In this document: piece by piece, positions 21,500 through 35,200 of the stretch
How positions within the stretch are numbered: the first letter of the stretch is position 1
Layout of the letters: each line of letters starts with the position of its first letter
Assembly (NCBI GenBank): GCA_945643635.1
Contig: CALZFC010000090.1
Span: forward strand, 635,501-699,500
Length of the DNA: 64,000 nucleotides
Reading direction: 5' to 3'
Source of the DNA: Allodiplogaster sudhausi
Taxonomy: Eukaryota; Nematoda; Chromadorea; Rhabditida; Diplogasteridae
Position numbers and translations under genes: made by a program
Notes under the pieces: model-generated
What the model was told of the DNA's origin: nothing
The model's database searches: none
Seen by the model: the letters and a program-made list of their open reading frames with translations, nothing else

Positions 21500-23545
21500 G
21501 AGGGAGAGAGAGGGAGAGCGAGCTGCCAAATCCACAGGGCTTCCTGCTTGGCCCCAAATCGTTTTAGCGATTTCCGGCCCGGTCTGGTTGGCCTTTGAGC
21601 GATTTTTCTATGCAGCTGCTTGTTAGGATGACACGTTGCGCAAACGGCCGCAAATTATCATGGAGAGAAGGCAGTCTTTTCATTCTTTTTTCTCTTCTGC
21701 ACTTTGAGCAATCTTTCCATAGAATTCAGGCGCCGTAGAAAAGGGTAGCTTTTCTGTGATCATTGAGTTCAGTGAGAATTACAAGTGAAAAATATGTTGT
21801 CTACTGTTCATGCTTTCTTTTTTACACGGAATGTGAGAGAATGTCGACTTTTTCGCTGTCTTTGCCGCTTCACATGTCTCATTTCTTGGAGATACACGAA
21901 GGGTGAACAGGGAGAGGAGGGAGATGAGATAGAGAGAGGAAACAGACAAGAAGAACGAGATATAATGCTGCAGAGAGAGAGGGAAGAGAGGGAGAGAGGA
22001 AGAGAGAGAGATAGAGAAGAGAGAGGGAGAGAGGAAGAGAGAGATAGAGAAGAGAGAGAGAGAGAAGAAAGAGAAAGAGTGAGAGTGAGAGGGGAAGATA
22101 GAACACAGAGAGAGATAGAGAGAAAGACAGACAGAGAGAGGAGGGAACGATGAAAAGACAAGCGCTTGATTGACAAGGGCGACCACACGGATGTGCGACG
22201 ACGCTCGCTTACGCGCGCATTTCATTTCGCTGTCAAAATGTCACTGACAATTGGGTGATGTGGGAGAGAGAGAGAGAGAAGAAAGAGCGAGAGAAAGAGA
22301 GAAGCGGGAGAAAAAAGAGATGAGAGAGAAGAGAGGAGAAGAGAGAAAGGGAGAGATAGAGAACAGGAAGGGAGCGAGAGATAGAGTATGAGTGACAGGG
22401 AAGTGACAGAGAAGAGACAGAGAAAGAAAACACTGAGAACGCAAGTGAAAAAGACATATAAATTAACTGAACGTAAAAAAAGAACGTAAAATCGAAGAGG
22501 AATAGTGCGAGATAAAGAGAAATTCGGCAAGCTTTGCAATGTCAATTCTCTGTAGCGGAAGCTTGTCTGATCATGGAAGGAAAAGGACAAGCTTCTAAAA
22601 CGCAATCAACAAAAGATAGACGAAAGATACTTACATACATGGCTTTTTACAGTATGTAGTAATAAATTTTTATTTGAGATTTTGTTTGATCGCTTATCGT
22701 GTTGAGTGCGACTTTTACCACACAGAGTGCCACAGAAACAAAGGCGGTGAGAGATAGAAGGAGAGAGAATGAATGATAGAGAAAGAAAGGAAATGAGAGA
22801 GAGAGAGAAGAGAATAAGAAGGAAAGACTGAGAGGAAGAAAGAAGCGGACGAAGAGATATCAAATGCCATCCTTTTGTCTCTCATGAGCCCCCGGGAATT
22901 GAGGGCTTCTCCTCCGTGATTCCCATTGAACACGACTCACATCCGTTTTATCCCTGTTTCTTTCTCTGTCTCTATCTATCTCTCTCTCTTTCTCTTCGTT
23001 TCTCTCTCTCTTTCGCTCTCTCTCTCTCTCTCTTTCTCTTTCTCTCTCCTCTCTCTATTTCTTTTCCTCTGCTATTCTTTCGCTATCTCACTCGCTCCTC
23101 CCGTTCTGCTTATGTCATGATACCGTCTCATCTGACTCGTGTTGGCGTTTCGTGATGGTATCCCAAGCATTCCACAGATCTTTGGTGGGAATATTTTGCT
23201 TTCTAACATCTCGCTCGTGTTCTCATTCCCTTGTTCTTTCTTTCCAACAATATCACTCTTAACTCGTCTCCTTTCTCTCTTTCTCAATTTCTCAATCTTT
23301 CTCAATCGTTCTCATTCTATCTTTTTGCGTCGCTCTCTTTCTCTCTCCCTCTCTCTCTCTCTTTCCCATCTCCATCCATATCAACCGTCTCATTCCTGCT
23401 TCCGAAGCAGTCGTTGTCTTCAAATTCTCCAAATTCAGCCGCGGGATGGAGTTGCGAGAGAAAGAAAGAGATCTCGAGGGATTCTCCATTCTCGAAGCAC
23501 AATAGAAGATGGAGTGAGAAAGTGGGTGTGCGAAAGAGATTGCCA

Positions 23546-23587
<42 letters not shown>

Positions 23588-24953
23588 AAGAGGAAAAAGG
23601 AAGTCAGAGAGAGATATAAACTGCCAAAAGAATGCAAGCTTTAGATTCAAGAATTCGAGAACAATGAATTCGAAAGTCAGGAGATGGCTGATGTTACTTT
23701 TGTAAGCTGAATCTTCATCTTGTTTTAGATGTCCGTGTTTTCTGGCTCCATCTCTATCTTCCTAGCTCACTACCTTCTTCTTTACTTGATTTCTCTCTTC
23801 ATTTCGTTCACTAAGAATCATATCTTTCTTTATCTCTCGCTCTTTCTCTCTCTCACTATCTCTCTCTATCACTCTCTTCCATTCGTCTTCACTGATTTTG
23901 GCAGTTCCCAACAACAGCAATCCTATAATTTGTCGTGGGGGCGCAGTCAACAAAGAAGAAGAAGAAGACGCGTTCGCGCATGCCTTCTTCGTGCAGGGGA
24001 CGACAATGGGGATGTGCCAAGGGGGCCGTTTTTTAGGGCCGCGGCGGAACAACAACGAGGACCACACCGAAAAGCAAGGGGAGATCGGCGATATCGGACA
24101 CCATGAAAACAGGGGGGAGAAAGGGAGGGACAGAGAGATTTAGAGAAAAAGATAGAGAGTGGGAAAGTGAAGGAGACCCAATCACAACGAAACCCCAGTG
24201 ATACTGTTGTAAATATAAAAAAATGTCATATAGTATTTCCTTAAGTGTTGTTTCTTGTGTCTCCTTGCTTCTTTCTTTCTTGGTGTAGATGGCTGAAGTG
24301 AGTGTGAACAAGTATGCTGCAAGTTCGTAAGCGACAGAAGAACAGATTCATTGACGTGTGTTGAACAGTAGTGAAGGAGCAGAAGTAGTCAAAGTTGGCA
24401 AGGAATTGGGTCCACTGAAGAAGTCAGAGAAAAGCACTGATTTTGAGTTGGTTTCAGGGCAAAATGATTTACTCTTTTTCTGTGAGTAAATTATGCGGCA
24501 CTTTTTCTAGTGGAAGAACGTCTTTGCGTGTCCGTCTGCACACTTGCTTACTTTTAGTGAAGACATCTGAAAGAGACACGACTCTTATTCGTTGGTGGCA
24601 CATTTCGGTGTCAAAAGAGAGAGAGAGGGAGAGAGAGAGAGAGAGAGGGATAGAGAGAGTGAGAGAGAGGGCGAGAGAGAAAGAGAGAAATAGTAAGAGA
24701 ATAAGAGAATGAGCGAGAGAAAGAGAGGGAAAAGAAGATAGATAGAGCAAGACAGAAATGGAGAGATGCCGTGATACTGAGCAGAAGAAAAGGCTCTAGG
24801 GAACTTATCGGATTCACTCTCTAAAGTGAGCCCTCGGGGCATTTCGAGCGAGGCGCGTCCGGAATGACGAACAAGGAGAGAGAGAAAGAGAGAGAGAGAA
24901 ACATAGGGGGAGAGATGGAGAGTGAGACAGGGGGCGCGATAGACAGAGAGAGA

Positions 24954-24993
<40 letters not shown>

Positions 24994-25648
24994 AACAGAG
25001 AGCGAGAGATAGAGTGTGAGAGAAGAGGGAGTAGAGAGTGGAATAGAAAGAGTGGAGGGAGAGAAGAAGGAGGGCAGAGGGCTCCGGGCCTAATCAAGGC
25101 TTTATGGCGAGCATAGACGAGTGCTAGGGCATTGTATAGGCACGTGAATTCCATGGAAGGAGAGAGAGGGAGAGAGAGAACAGAGAGAGAGAGAAGAGAG
25201 AGAGAGAGAGGGAAGAGAGAGTGACAGAGAAAGGTGGAGAGAGACTATGAAGGGAGAGAGAGATTGAACTCTTGAAAAGAGCAGAGAAAACGAGTGCGAG
25301 CACGCTATGAACACCAGCTTTAGTGCACTTTGCACACCCTCACGAAGGGGGTTTAATTTCTACTCGGAACGGGCCAAAGCGACCGACCATTGACCAGTTG
25401 CGGGGATTATTACGAGAAAGATTTGGTTGCAGGGAATAGCAGCCTTTATGAAGAGGACGAGCCACAGTTTGTGTTTCCAGACGATTACCTAATTAGCATG
25501 TGCTAGTGCGGAATTCAAAAAAAAAGAGAATTATTTGGTTCAGTAAAAAAAGTGGTGAGATAACAACGTGCATACAAATTAATTTTAATTTTTCTTTTAA
25601 ATTAAAATGTGTTGCGAGCTAAAAAAAAAGAGTTCATAAACTTTGCAG
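20814..25648. repeat. Dense (GA)n/(CT)n tract region with two candidate exons
   Basis: Purine tracts at about 21290-21515, 21915-22145, 22262-22430, 22745-22850, 23553-23590, 24615-24740 and 24870-25265; pyrimidine tracts at about 22965-23095, 23270-23370 and 23825-23885. The long Arg/Glu or Leu/Ser ORFs here are shadows of these tracts. Only two stretches look like exons: 23905-24032 and 25438-25500. Confidence 0.7.
23905..24032 (+). CDS. Candidate second exon of nAChR gene A
   Basis: After a TTTTGGCAG acceptor the frame reads VPNNSNPIICRGGAVNKEEE..., in phase with the 20813 donor. The downstream boundary is unclear; a GTTTTT donor near 24029 would fit the phase of the next candidate exon (25438, NSSLYEEDEPQFVFPDDYLI). 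That candidate in turn has no donor in phase with 25649, so the chain between 23.9 and 25.6 kb is incomplete. Confidence 0.3.
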
Positions 25649-27593
25649 ACCCGCTCGACTTTGATCATGAGGAACGTCTGCTGATCGATCTCTTCCGCGA
25701 GTACAACTATCTCATTCGGCCTGTTAGCAAACATTAATTTCTTTACTATTTTTGTTAGCAGCTTTTAACTTAACACTTTAAGAAATACATATGGAATTCC
25801 TTCTTAAAGATCGAAATAACTGCACTTCTTGCCCGAAAAAAGGGAGGACACAAACAGTAATTTTCATTCTGTAACTTTATAGGCGACAAAAGAGAATAAG
25901 AAAGAAAAGCGTAGTTTCAATTCTGTAATATGCCAGGCGCCATCGGTCTATTCGAATCCTGTGGTTGTCGAGTTTGGCGTCGCGATGATTCTTCTCATCA
26001 ATGTGGTCAGAAATTATAAAGCAAAATTTGGAAAAAATAAAACCATGATAAGTTTGAATGCACTTTTCCGTATGATGCAGCAGAAACGAAAATTGTAAGA
26101 CGAAATCGGATGAAAAAGATTTTTATTTATTTTTCAGGACGAAAAGAACCAGATTCTACAGACAAACGTCTGGCTTACGATGAAGTGGCACGACTTTCAG
26201 CTAAAGTATGTAATTTTTTTTTTGAAAATTTAATTCTTTATTATTATTTTACTGAATTAAATTCCAGTGAATATTTTTTTCGTTTATAAATAAATATATG
26301 ATCTGAGATGGAACCCGGCCGACTACGGCAACGTCACTCACATGCACATTCCGTCCGATCGCGTTTGGCTGCCAGACATTGTCCTCTTCAACAAGTCAGC
26401 ATAATCAAGAATTACTTCTTTTCTCTTTTGTTTGAAAAAATTGCAAATTCCTTTACGAAATGAATTTAATTAATAAATTTTTTTCGTTCAAAAAACATTT
26501 CAAGAGCCACTAATCTCAATAAGATGGAAAGTACGGAGAGAGAGACAAAAACATTTCTTGTGTTCTGTGCTTTTGAGAGAGTGGCTTTGTGTTTTGTGTG
26601 ACGGCGTTAGTTGTGAATAAGAAGAAAAATGGAGAGTATGAGAGTGAGAGAGAGTGCAGAACGAGAGGGAAAACGAGATGAGACATCAACAGGGATGTCC
26701 AAAACCAGGCCCGGGCCCGGCCCGCATACCCTACGGGCCGGGCCGGGCCCATAGGGTACGCGGGCCGGGCCCTACCTTCAAATTCTCGGCCCGGGCCCGC
26801 CAAATTAGCAACGGGCCAGGCCGGGCCTATGTATGTAAAAACGGGCCCGGCCCGGCCCGTAGGGTATGCGGGCCGGGCCGGGCCCATGGGGCATGCGGGC
26901 CGGGCCGGGCCGGGCCCGCCAAACTAGCCTAGGGCCCGGCCCGCCTTGGACATCCCTGGACATCAATGAGGAGGCCGCTCTGTTGGCTGGCCTCGGTAGG
27001 TGGACGGCTTGCGCTGTGACATGCGAAGGTTGACAAAGCCGGCAGATGTAGGTTGTTCCATCAATTGAGATCGGTAGATCCACACTGCTTCTTTGAAATC
27101 ATACTTCACAGGATCATTTCTGTAGTATGTATTTCACAACAAGCACAACTGCGTGCCGTATCCAACCCGCGATGAATTGTTGAATGGGCGGGGCACGAGC
27201 GGGAAGCTGCCCTACGGGGCTTGAGGACCGCGGCCGCCGGAAGGCAACTTTTGGTGGCTTGTGCCCCGCTCTTCTGAGCGGTTTTCTAACAGAAATCGAA
27301 ACGAGAAAAAAGGAAACCAAGTTCAACATCTATCTCAAGGGCACCCTTATCATACATTTTTTTTTTCTGCTCTCTGAATACAGCCCAAATAAACAACAGA
27401 AATAAATTATTTACACAACTGCAATTATGTAACTATTAGCGTCTAACATTTTTTTTGCCAAAAATTTACAATGAAATACTTTACAATTTTGTATTATTAG
27501 CTTATCTATGCATTTGTGTTGTGCAGCTGCCTTTGCTCTGCCTCTCTCTTCCCCTCTATCTTTGTTCCTCTTTCTCTCGCTCCCTCTCTCTCA

Positions 27594-27642
<49 letters not shown>

Positions 27643-30600
27643 GTTCTTTTACGAATAACTCTAACATTCACTCTGCCTCCTTATTTGGGCCACTTTCGAT
27701 TTCTCTCTCGAGGTCATCAACCCATCTCACTCAATTGCTCTCTTGCACCCGCATGACGGCCTGCGCTTCCTCAAACCTTGAGCACACACTAAGAAAAAGC
27801 CGACCAGTATAGGATGCTTCACTCCTAGGGGTAGTACCTTCACGGTTCCTCGGTAGCTCTGGCTCCTCTGCATTTGACCGAGAAAATCTTTCGCCTTTTA
27901 CTAAAGATTTCCGTGCAGAGGAGCAACTATGAGATTACTCATTTTTTGGAACCCCCTCGAAAGAGCGGGGCAACATGAAAGAATGTTTCCATTGGAGTCT
28001 GCGGAAAATGTTTCGATGCAGAATATTGCGAATAATAATAAATACGAATTAGCACTTCATATACAAATAGCGTATGAAGTAGCATTTCCTTATTTACATA
28101 TTGCATTTTAACACAATTCTTACTTCCTCCATTTCTAGCGCTGATGGAAACTACGAAGTCTCATTCCGCTCCAATGTACTTGTGGCCTGGAACGGCGATG
28201 TAACCTGGGTCCCTCCAGCGATGTACTTGTCCAGGTTACTTTCTTCTATCGTGTGTTTTAGTTACAATTTATCGAAAAGTTTGTATAAATATACACAGGT
28301 TTTATCTATTATCTATTACTTATCTCTGTTTAGTTGCCGAATCGATGTCGAATTCTTCCCTTTCGACGAACAGACATGCGACATGATCTTTGGTGAGATC
28401 ATTTATGAGAGTGAAAATAGTATTTGTAATGCAAAAATAGCACTCTAACTACTTTTTTATCCCGTAACTTTTTCATCATGCAAATTTTCCTGTGTGTTAA
28501 AATGTCAGCATAACATATTATATTTTAAAAAATTTCCGTATAAACAACGAATCGGCATTAATTTGCATTCAATAGTGGACATTATCCGGTTAATCATATT
28601 TCTTTCCTATCTTTTTTTTAGGATCGTGGACATACAACTCTGATGAGGTGCGTCTGTCGTGGTACAATGACATTCGAGCTGTGCAGCTGACGGACTATCA
28701 GGTATTTTATTTATTTTTATTTAGTTATATTGTAGCCATACAGCCTTTTCAAATGAAGCAAATGTATCATTTTAAAGAAGGCCGATCATATTAATTAATT
28801 AATTCACGTTCGAATTGCCACATTCACCCTCTTTCATTCTTGCGTGCTATTTCGACGACGAAAATTTGAAATCTTATGTATGTAGATAATTTTTCTGTGA
28901 TCACCGTTCTGCAAAGAATCACTAATAAATAGCCCTTCCTTAGTATTCCGGCATCTGGGACGTGATCGATGTGCCCGGGCATCTTGTGCACTTGCGTGAC
29001 ACGAAAGAGAGCAAGATCGTCTTCAATGTCATCATTCGACGGTGCGCATAAAGTATAATAATCATAATAATATTATTATTATGAACTGAACCGTCACGTA
29101 TAAATATACGAGAACCTTTTCAAATTCTCTGTAAATTACCAGTAATTTATTTTCAGCAAGACTCTTTTCTACACGGTCATCCTCATCATTCCAACAGTGC
29201 TCATTGCCTTCCTCTCCATGACCGCCTTTTATCTGCCGACTGATTCAGGGGGTGCGGCCGTTTTTGAATCATAGTTTATATACCATTTTATGTGTCATTT
29301 TGCCTGCTTATTATATGAAATTCATCTCCATATATTCGTTCTATAACAAAATCAACATACAATGATTATTATGTAAGATATGATGAAAAAATGATAATGA
29401 ACTAATTCTCAGAGAAGATTTCGCTGACGATCAATCTGCTGCTCGCGCTGGTTGTCTTCTTACTGCTCGTCTCTAAGATTCTTCCGCCCACCTCGAATAT
29501 TCCGCTCATGGGCAAGTATCTGCTGCTGGCGTTCGTGCTCAACATTATCACCGTCATTGTAAGAAATCTATATTACCCTATAGTATAACTGTTATTAATT
29601 ATTATATAGAAGATTACTACGAGATCCTTAAAAAAATCCATGTTGACTCGTCATATGCATGCGAAAAATCCGTGTATAGTTGAGATTTACATGTAAAGCT
29701 CAACTTTATATGTATTTTTCGCAAAAATTGTATGGAAAAAGTGGATTTTTTCATCATTTATTCTTCAGGTGACGGTAATCATCGTGAACATCTACTTCCG
29801 CTCGCCAATCTCGCACGAAATGCCCGACTACGTTCGGCGCATCTTTCTCGACTTTCTGCCAAGGGTATGCATCTCAGGGGCCATTTTGAACAAATCAAAT
29901 AATTGCATTATGAGAATACTCTGTTATTTCTAAGATAGTCAAACGATAGTAGTTTAAATAATCTTTACAATTATTTTGAATGCTGATTTAGGTGCTGATG
30001 ATGCGTCGCCCGGAGCGGATTCCCATCTTCAATGGCTACTTTGTCGAAGAGTACTGCGCCTCCGAGATCTTTGACGCTAGTTCGTTTATATATATATCCC
30101 TTTAGTTTTCTCAGTAAACGATCCTTAATACTTGACAGTATTTATTTGTCCATGGTTGTGATGGAAATTCTAGTTCATTCATCTAGTCCCAAGACATTAA
30201 AAGTCTAAAACCAAAATCTTGGGTCAAGACGAAATAAGTCCCTCCTATAATTGCTGATTGATTTTCATGAAAATATAAATGGAACAAACGTAAAGAAGAA
30301 AATTCTACTTTCATCCTTGAAGGCCACTGATATTATATTTCTATTTACTATCACAGGCTTGGTGATGCCGTCCATGACCGCCACAATCGTGCCTTTTCTC
30401 ACTCTGGCAGATCTCCAGAATGCCAACGATGACCAGGCAACATCATCACAGTAAGCTGATTATTCATATATAATATTTTTTGAATTTCTCCAATTTGAAT
30501 ATTTGAGAAACCAATGATTATCAACATATTCCTTTTACTTTTTACCGAAATTCCACGTTATTGGACTCCAAAATATTAAATAGTCTCTGGTAGATTAAAA

Positions 30601-32175
30601 AGATAATAAAGCAATTTAGCCAAAATTCCGAGCGCAGTTCATCGCGTCGCTGGACTAGTCGGCTTAGCCGAAAATTGTCGATAAAGTTAGTGGCATTTTC
30701 GTGTTCTAAAAAAGGATAAGCCTTTGTGGATTTTTTAAATTAATAAAACCATATTTTTTCTTCTAGAAAGAAACGCCGCGAGTCTGTCGACCAAGCGGCT
30801 CATAGCGTTCGCGACGATCAGAATGGTGACGGAGGTAGAACGTTTTCTTTTTAAGTATTTATTATGGATTTTGACGGCGAATTATATATTTTATATGAAG
30901 GAGATAATTTAAAATGTTTGTCAAATATGTAAACAAAATTCCTCTTCTTTGTATTACTTTAGAAATAAGACTTCTTCCATTGTTTTCTTCAATTGTGAAA
31001 GAGGCGAAATTTATTTGATTTTTTTTATTTAAAAAACGTTTTTGTTTGTTAGACGACGGTCTCGCCGAGACAACGCTGGACGCTCGGTCGGCGCGCGCCA
31101 GGGAGCAAGAGAGCAAAGAGGTAGGAAGAGATGGAGAGGAAAGCGAGAAAGATGGAGTATGGGTCGATCTTTTATTTCCCTTCAAGGAATAAAAGCAGCA
31201 AGGTTGTGAGAGTAATGAATAACAGGATTTGTATGAAAAAGACTTACTGGGGGTATAGCTCCGGTAAGGCACAAAAACTGTGTGTCCATATTCGCCACTT
31301 CTCAGATCTCATTGTCTCTTCCTTCTTTCTCATTTTCCATAACATCTTTTCTCTCCCTCTATGTACTTTTCTCATCAGACGCTCACTCTCTCTCTTCTTC
31401 TCTCTCTTTCTCTCTCTCACTCACTGTCTAACTCTCTCTTTCTCTCTCTCTCTCTGACTCTCTTTCCCTATTGTCTATCACTTACACTCTCTCACTCACA
31501 CTCAATCCATATCTCGACTACAGACCCGCATCACGCGTGAGTTGAAGGCGACAGTCGAAGCTATCGCGTACATCGCCGAGCACATGAAGTCGCAGATGAG
31601 CGACAAGAAGGTTGAGTTAAAACTGTGCAATTTTTGTCAAATACTTTTTTTCCTCTTCTCTTGTTGTTTGATGTTGCTGTGGACCTGATCAAGATATACG
31701 TTTTCTTAAAGATTTATTTGATCTTATTACTATCTTTTATCATAAAACTAAAAACAACAACAACTTCTAAATGTTCACAATGTAAGTGCATAATGAATTA
31801 ATTTGACCGATCAATCAGTCAATGAATCGATGAACCATTGAGGCGCGCGACGACTGGAAGTACGTCGCAATGGTCGTCGATCGTTTGCTGCTGCTCATCT
31901 TCTTTGGTGTTACGCTCGGTGGCACGATTGGTGCGTGGCGGAATACAGAAAATCAATCGATATTCAAGTGATCAATCAATAAATCTATTTTGAATTGCTA
32001 AATGAAATATTTGACGCAGAAAAATGGGAGAGAAAACTGCAGTCATTTGCAGGGTAGACGTGTGTTTTCAGGCATCATCTGCTCGGCGCCGCACGTCTTC
32101 GACTTTGTCGACCAGGAGGCCATGATCAAGAAGATCAACGACAAGTACATGAACGCCGGCCAGGGCCCGCTCTAG
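25649..32175 (+). CDS. Nicotinic acetylcholine receptor subunit, non-alpha, gene A (UNC-29/ACR-2 group type)
   Basis: Ligand-gated cation channel subunit of the Cys-loop family. Core exons: 25649-25722, 25937-26005, 26138-26205, 26308-26394, 28139-28234, 28334-28392, 28622-28701, 28944-29041, 29157-29251, 29413-29558, 29769-29864, 29992-30079, 30357-30450, 30767-30834, 31053-31120, 31524-31610, 31843-31930, 32072-32175; all in phase, about 520 codons. Order of parts: [10 protein letters not shown] start of the ligand-binding domain, WNPADYG, Cys-loop [17 protein letters not shown]1 after FYTV, TM2 ([19 protein letters not shown]), TM3, long cytoplasmic loop, [10 protein letters not shown] and TM4. 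Loop C ([16 protein letters not shown]) has no vicinal Cys pair, so it is a non-alpha subunit. The signal peptide must come from upstream (see 20399). Gene B follows 98 bp after the stop. Confidence 0.92.
26690..26958. mobile_element. hAT-type MITE, GC-rich, 269 bp
   Basis: Ends CAGGGATGTCCAA and TTGGACATCCCTG are perfect inverted repeats, flanked by the 8-bp direct repeat GACATCAA (26682-26689 and 26959-26966). An 8-bp duplication and CAGGG-type ends are hAT traits. The interior is a set of short GGGCCGGGCCC-type inverted repeats with no coding capacity, in strong base contrast to the AT-rich intron of nAChR gene A that holds it. Confidence 0.88.
27868..27922. repeat. Imperfect hairpin in a gene A intron
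   Basis: CTCTGCA...GAAAATCTTT pairs with AAAGATTTCC...TGCAGAG around a short loop. It is noncoding and may be the core of a short inverted-repeat element. Confidence 0.6.
28772..28920. mobile_element. TTAA-ended short repeat, partial copy
   Basis: Starts TTAAAGAAGGCCGATC, followed by TTCGAATTGCCACATTCACC and TTGCGTGCTATTTCG, matching the interior of the 2370 copy. The right end is not recognisable. It lies in the gene A intron between 28701 and 28944. A related internal piece with a CTCCTTTAA end is at 34095-34151 in gene B. Confidence 0.5.
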
Positions 32176-32273
32176 CGCGATACCAAGATTATGTAGAGAA
32201 ATTGTCTAGAACATTAAAGCCACCTAAACTACCGGTACATTTTGATTGTTTATTCATTAAATGTTTAATCTTT
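32176..32273 (+). promoter_or_regulatory. 98-bp intercistronic gap between the two nAChR genes
   Basis: Only 98 bp separate the gene A stop (32175) from the gene B ATG (32274). This is the spacing expected of nematode operons resolved by SL2-type trans-splicing. A trans-splice acceptor cannot be fixed; TTTGATTGTTTATTCATTAA is the most T-rich part. Confidence 0.45.
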
Positions 32274-35200
32274 ATGTGCACATTGTATGAATTTTGCGAC
32301 CTTTTCTGCACTATCCCCCGGTGCGCATTGTTCTTCTGCTCATTTACTGGTAATTGTAATGCAAAGGCTGGAATAAAAAAGTTGGAATTTTTTTTTGTAG
32401 TGGCAAGCCATAAAACAGAACACAACGTCTAAACATGTTATTGATTGAAAACTAGAACTGATCAATGTTTCTCTTCCAATTTCAGCCACCAGCATCTGCG
32501 TGGTGGTGCGCTGCTCCGAGGAAGAGGAGCGGCTGATCATCGACCTCTTCGACGGCTACAACCAACTCGTGCGGCCAGTTCCCAATGCAAGCGCGCCGCC
32601 AATCGAGGTTTCTGCCCTTGTATAGTCAATATTCCTCGTCAGCATGGCACATGTATAGTCTAACATTATTGCACGCGTTCCTTGCTTTCTTGCTTTTCTT
32701 GCTTTTTTTCTCGCTAGCCCTCTCTCTCACACACTTCTCACTCTCGCTCTCTCTCTCCCTCTCTCTCCCTCTCTCCGCTCTCCCAGGTCGCCTTCTCACT
32801 GGCAATGGTGCTGCTCATCAACGTTGACGAGAAGAACCAAATCATGCACACGAACGTGTGGCCAACTATGGTAAGGACATTTTCTCCCATGACTTCGTAG
32901 TATTATGACTGGAACTTTTATCAATTAAATTTTATCGATTACCTAAACTTTCACTCTCTCTAGCGCTGGACCGACTACCAAATGAACTGGGATCCGCGAC
33001 GCTACGGAGGCATTGAGACGATTCGAGTTCCGCCCGACAAAGTCTGGCTGCCCGACATCGTTCTCTTCAATAAGTCAATCCTATCATCTCTCTTTTTCCA
33101 TTTATATTTGCTACTTTTTTTTCTCCATCATTGATCATAACTGTTGATCCGTCCCTCTAGCGCGGACGGCAACTACCTCGTGTCCTTCTACTCCAACGTC
33201 GTCGTCCAGTACACAGGTTATTTAGGAAAGAGATATTTATGTATGTATTATTAAAATATTTTTTAAATTAAGAAAATCAATTTCGAAAATAGCCCAAGTT
33301 TTAGGCGAGATGCTCTGGGTTCCGCCAGCCATTTATGTCTCTTCTTGCACGATCGACGTTGAGTACTTTCCGTTCGACGGTAAATGATTAAATATATTAG
33401 TATGTTTTACCTTATTTATAAATGCTTTGTTCTTAAAGAGCAAGTGTGTATGATGATGTTCGGCTCGTGGACATTCAAAAAGGACGAGGTCGTCCTGAAC
33501 TACTTCTTGGGCAAGCGGCAGGTAGGTAGAGTACCCAACGAGTGGCTGTCACACCAGAGTCTCCCTCAACCTACATATCTCTTTCCGCTCTGCCTTTCCC
33601 CTCGACTTACATGTATCACCCTCCATCCACAGATCTCACCCGACCCTCACCATCAGCTCTCTCCCTCGACCCATGGGTCTATCCTTCGACCCACAGGTTG
33701 CGCCCTCGACCCCAGGTCCCACCTCGACCCCCTCGACCAACAGGTCTCACCTTATTGTTAGACGCACTGGTCCCACCCCCCGACCAACAGGTCACACCAT
33801 AATCCCAGAAGTGTCACCCCGACATTTCGGTCTCATTCCCGGCTGCGCAAATCGTCTAGCGAACACTCTAACACGATTGCCATCAAGAGAGTTTCGCAAG
33901 ACATTCCAGGTCGAGTTGAATGACTACTCGCCGAGTGGCATCTGGGACATTATGGACGTGCCCGGACTGTTGATTGAGGATCGCAGCAAGATTGTCTACC
34001 AGATCAAGATTAGACGGTGCGCGGTGCTAATCGATAACCAATAATACATTATTAGAATCATCCAGACCCTGGGAGTAACACTCTCTTTCTCGAGTGTGCT
34101 ATTTCGCATGTCGCATATCCCCGCTGTGTAAAAATAGCAGGTCTCCTTTAACGCGATGGTCACTTTGAAGGAAGACACTCTTCTACACGGTCATTCTAAT
34201 CATGCCCACCGTCATGATGGCCTTCCTGTCCATGATGGTCTTCTATCTGCCGGCAGAAGCCTCCGAAAAGATCACGCTGGCCATCTCTATTCTCCTTGCT
34301 CTCGTTGTCTTTCTGCTGCTCGTGTCCAAGGTTTATATTTTGATTTCTGGTGCAATCGAATATTATGAATAAGGAAAGAATACTTCCGAATACTTCCAAA
34401 TCCGTCATATCCCACCGGTGTCAGATTCTGCCGCCGACCTCATCAACCATCCCGTTAATGGCCAAGTACTTGCTGCTCACCTTCGTCATGAACATCATCA
34501 CGATAATTGTGCGACCGCTTTTTTTGTAATAAATTTTAAGCATATAAACATTATAAAAACCCTTGATTTCTCTTTTGCATAAAAGTCACCTAAATAGGGG
34601 CAATCACTGTTGAAGGTGACTGTGGTGATCATCAACGTCTACTTCCGTGGCCCGACGACGCACACCATGCAACCGTGGGTGCGCACCGTCTTTCTCAAGG
34701 TAGATCAACTAAGTTTCTTTTTTTAACCGTTCAATATTATTTTTTAATTTATATTAAAATAGTTATAACCAAATTGGTTTTAAAAAATATATATTTTTAA
34801 AACAAGCCCATGCAGTATCTCCCGATGATGCTACTCATGAAGCGCGCAGAACAAGCGGGCGCCTTCTACGAAGAACGCAAGCTGCCGCCTCCGCCGCCCA
34901 TTCTTGAGAATAACAGTAACCAGAGAGAGAGAGAAAGAGAGAGAGAGAGACGACAGAAAAAAAAGAAAGAAAGAAAATTGAAAATGAATAGATATTCGGA
35001 GAAAACAAACAATTATCCAATTTAAAAGAAAAATCTAATAGTACTTCCAGCCGAGAAGGGAAACGGATCAACGCGCGCAGCAGATCGCGTAGATGGATTG
35101 CGCAGCTTGAGGCTGCCGTCACTTCTCGATGTGTCTATTCTAATTGATTGATTTTGATTGATTCCTATTTGGCAGTGATCCAAAAAGTAATCAATCAATA

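Noticed and set aside
21073..25335. Long Arg/Glu-rich and Leu/Ser-rich open frames on both strands
   Set aside because: They are translations of GA/CT microsatellites with no splice context or motifs.
26654..26932. Gly/Pro/Arg-rich ORFs on both strands
   Set aside because: They derive from the GGGCCGGGCCC palindromes of the hAT MITE.
27120..27330. GC-rich block in a gene A intron as an exon or element
   Set aside because: No frame matches receptor sequence, and no clean inverted ends or target duplication were found.
33542..33802. Pro/Ser-rich ORFs between receptor exons
   Set aside because: They lie in a gene B intron made of degenerate CTCGACCC(A)CAGGT-type repeats; the receptor exons on both sides join in phase without them.
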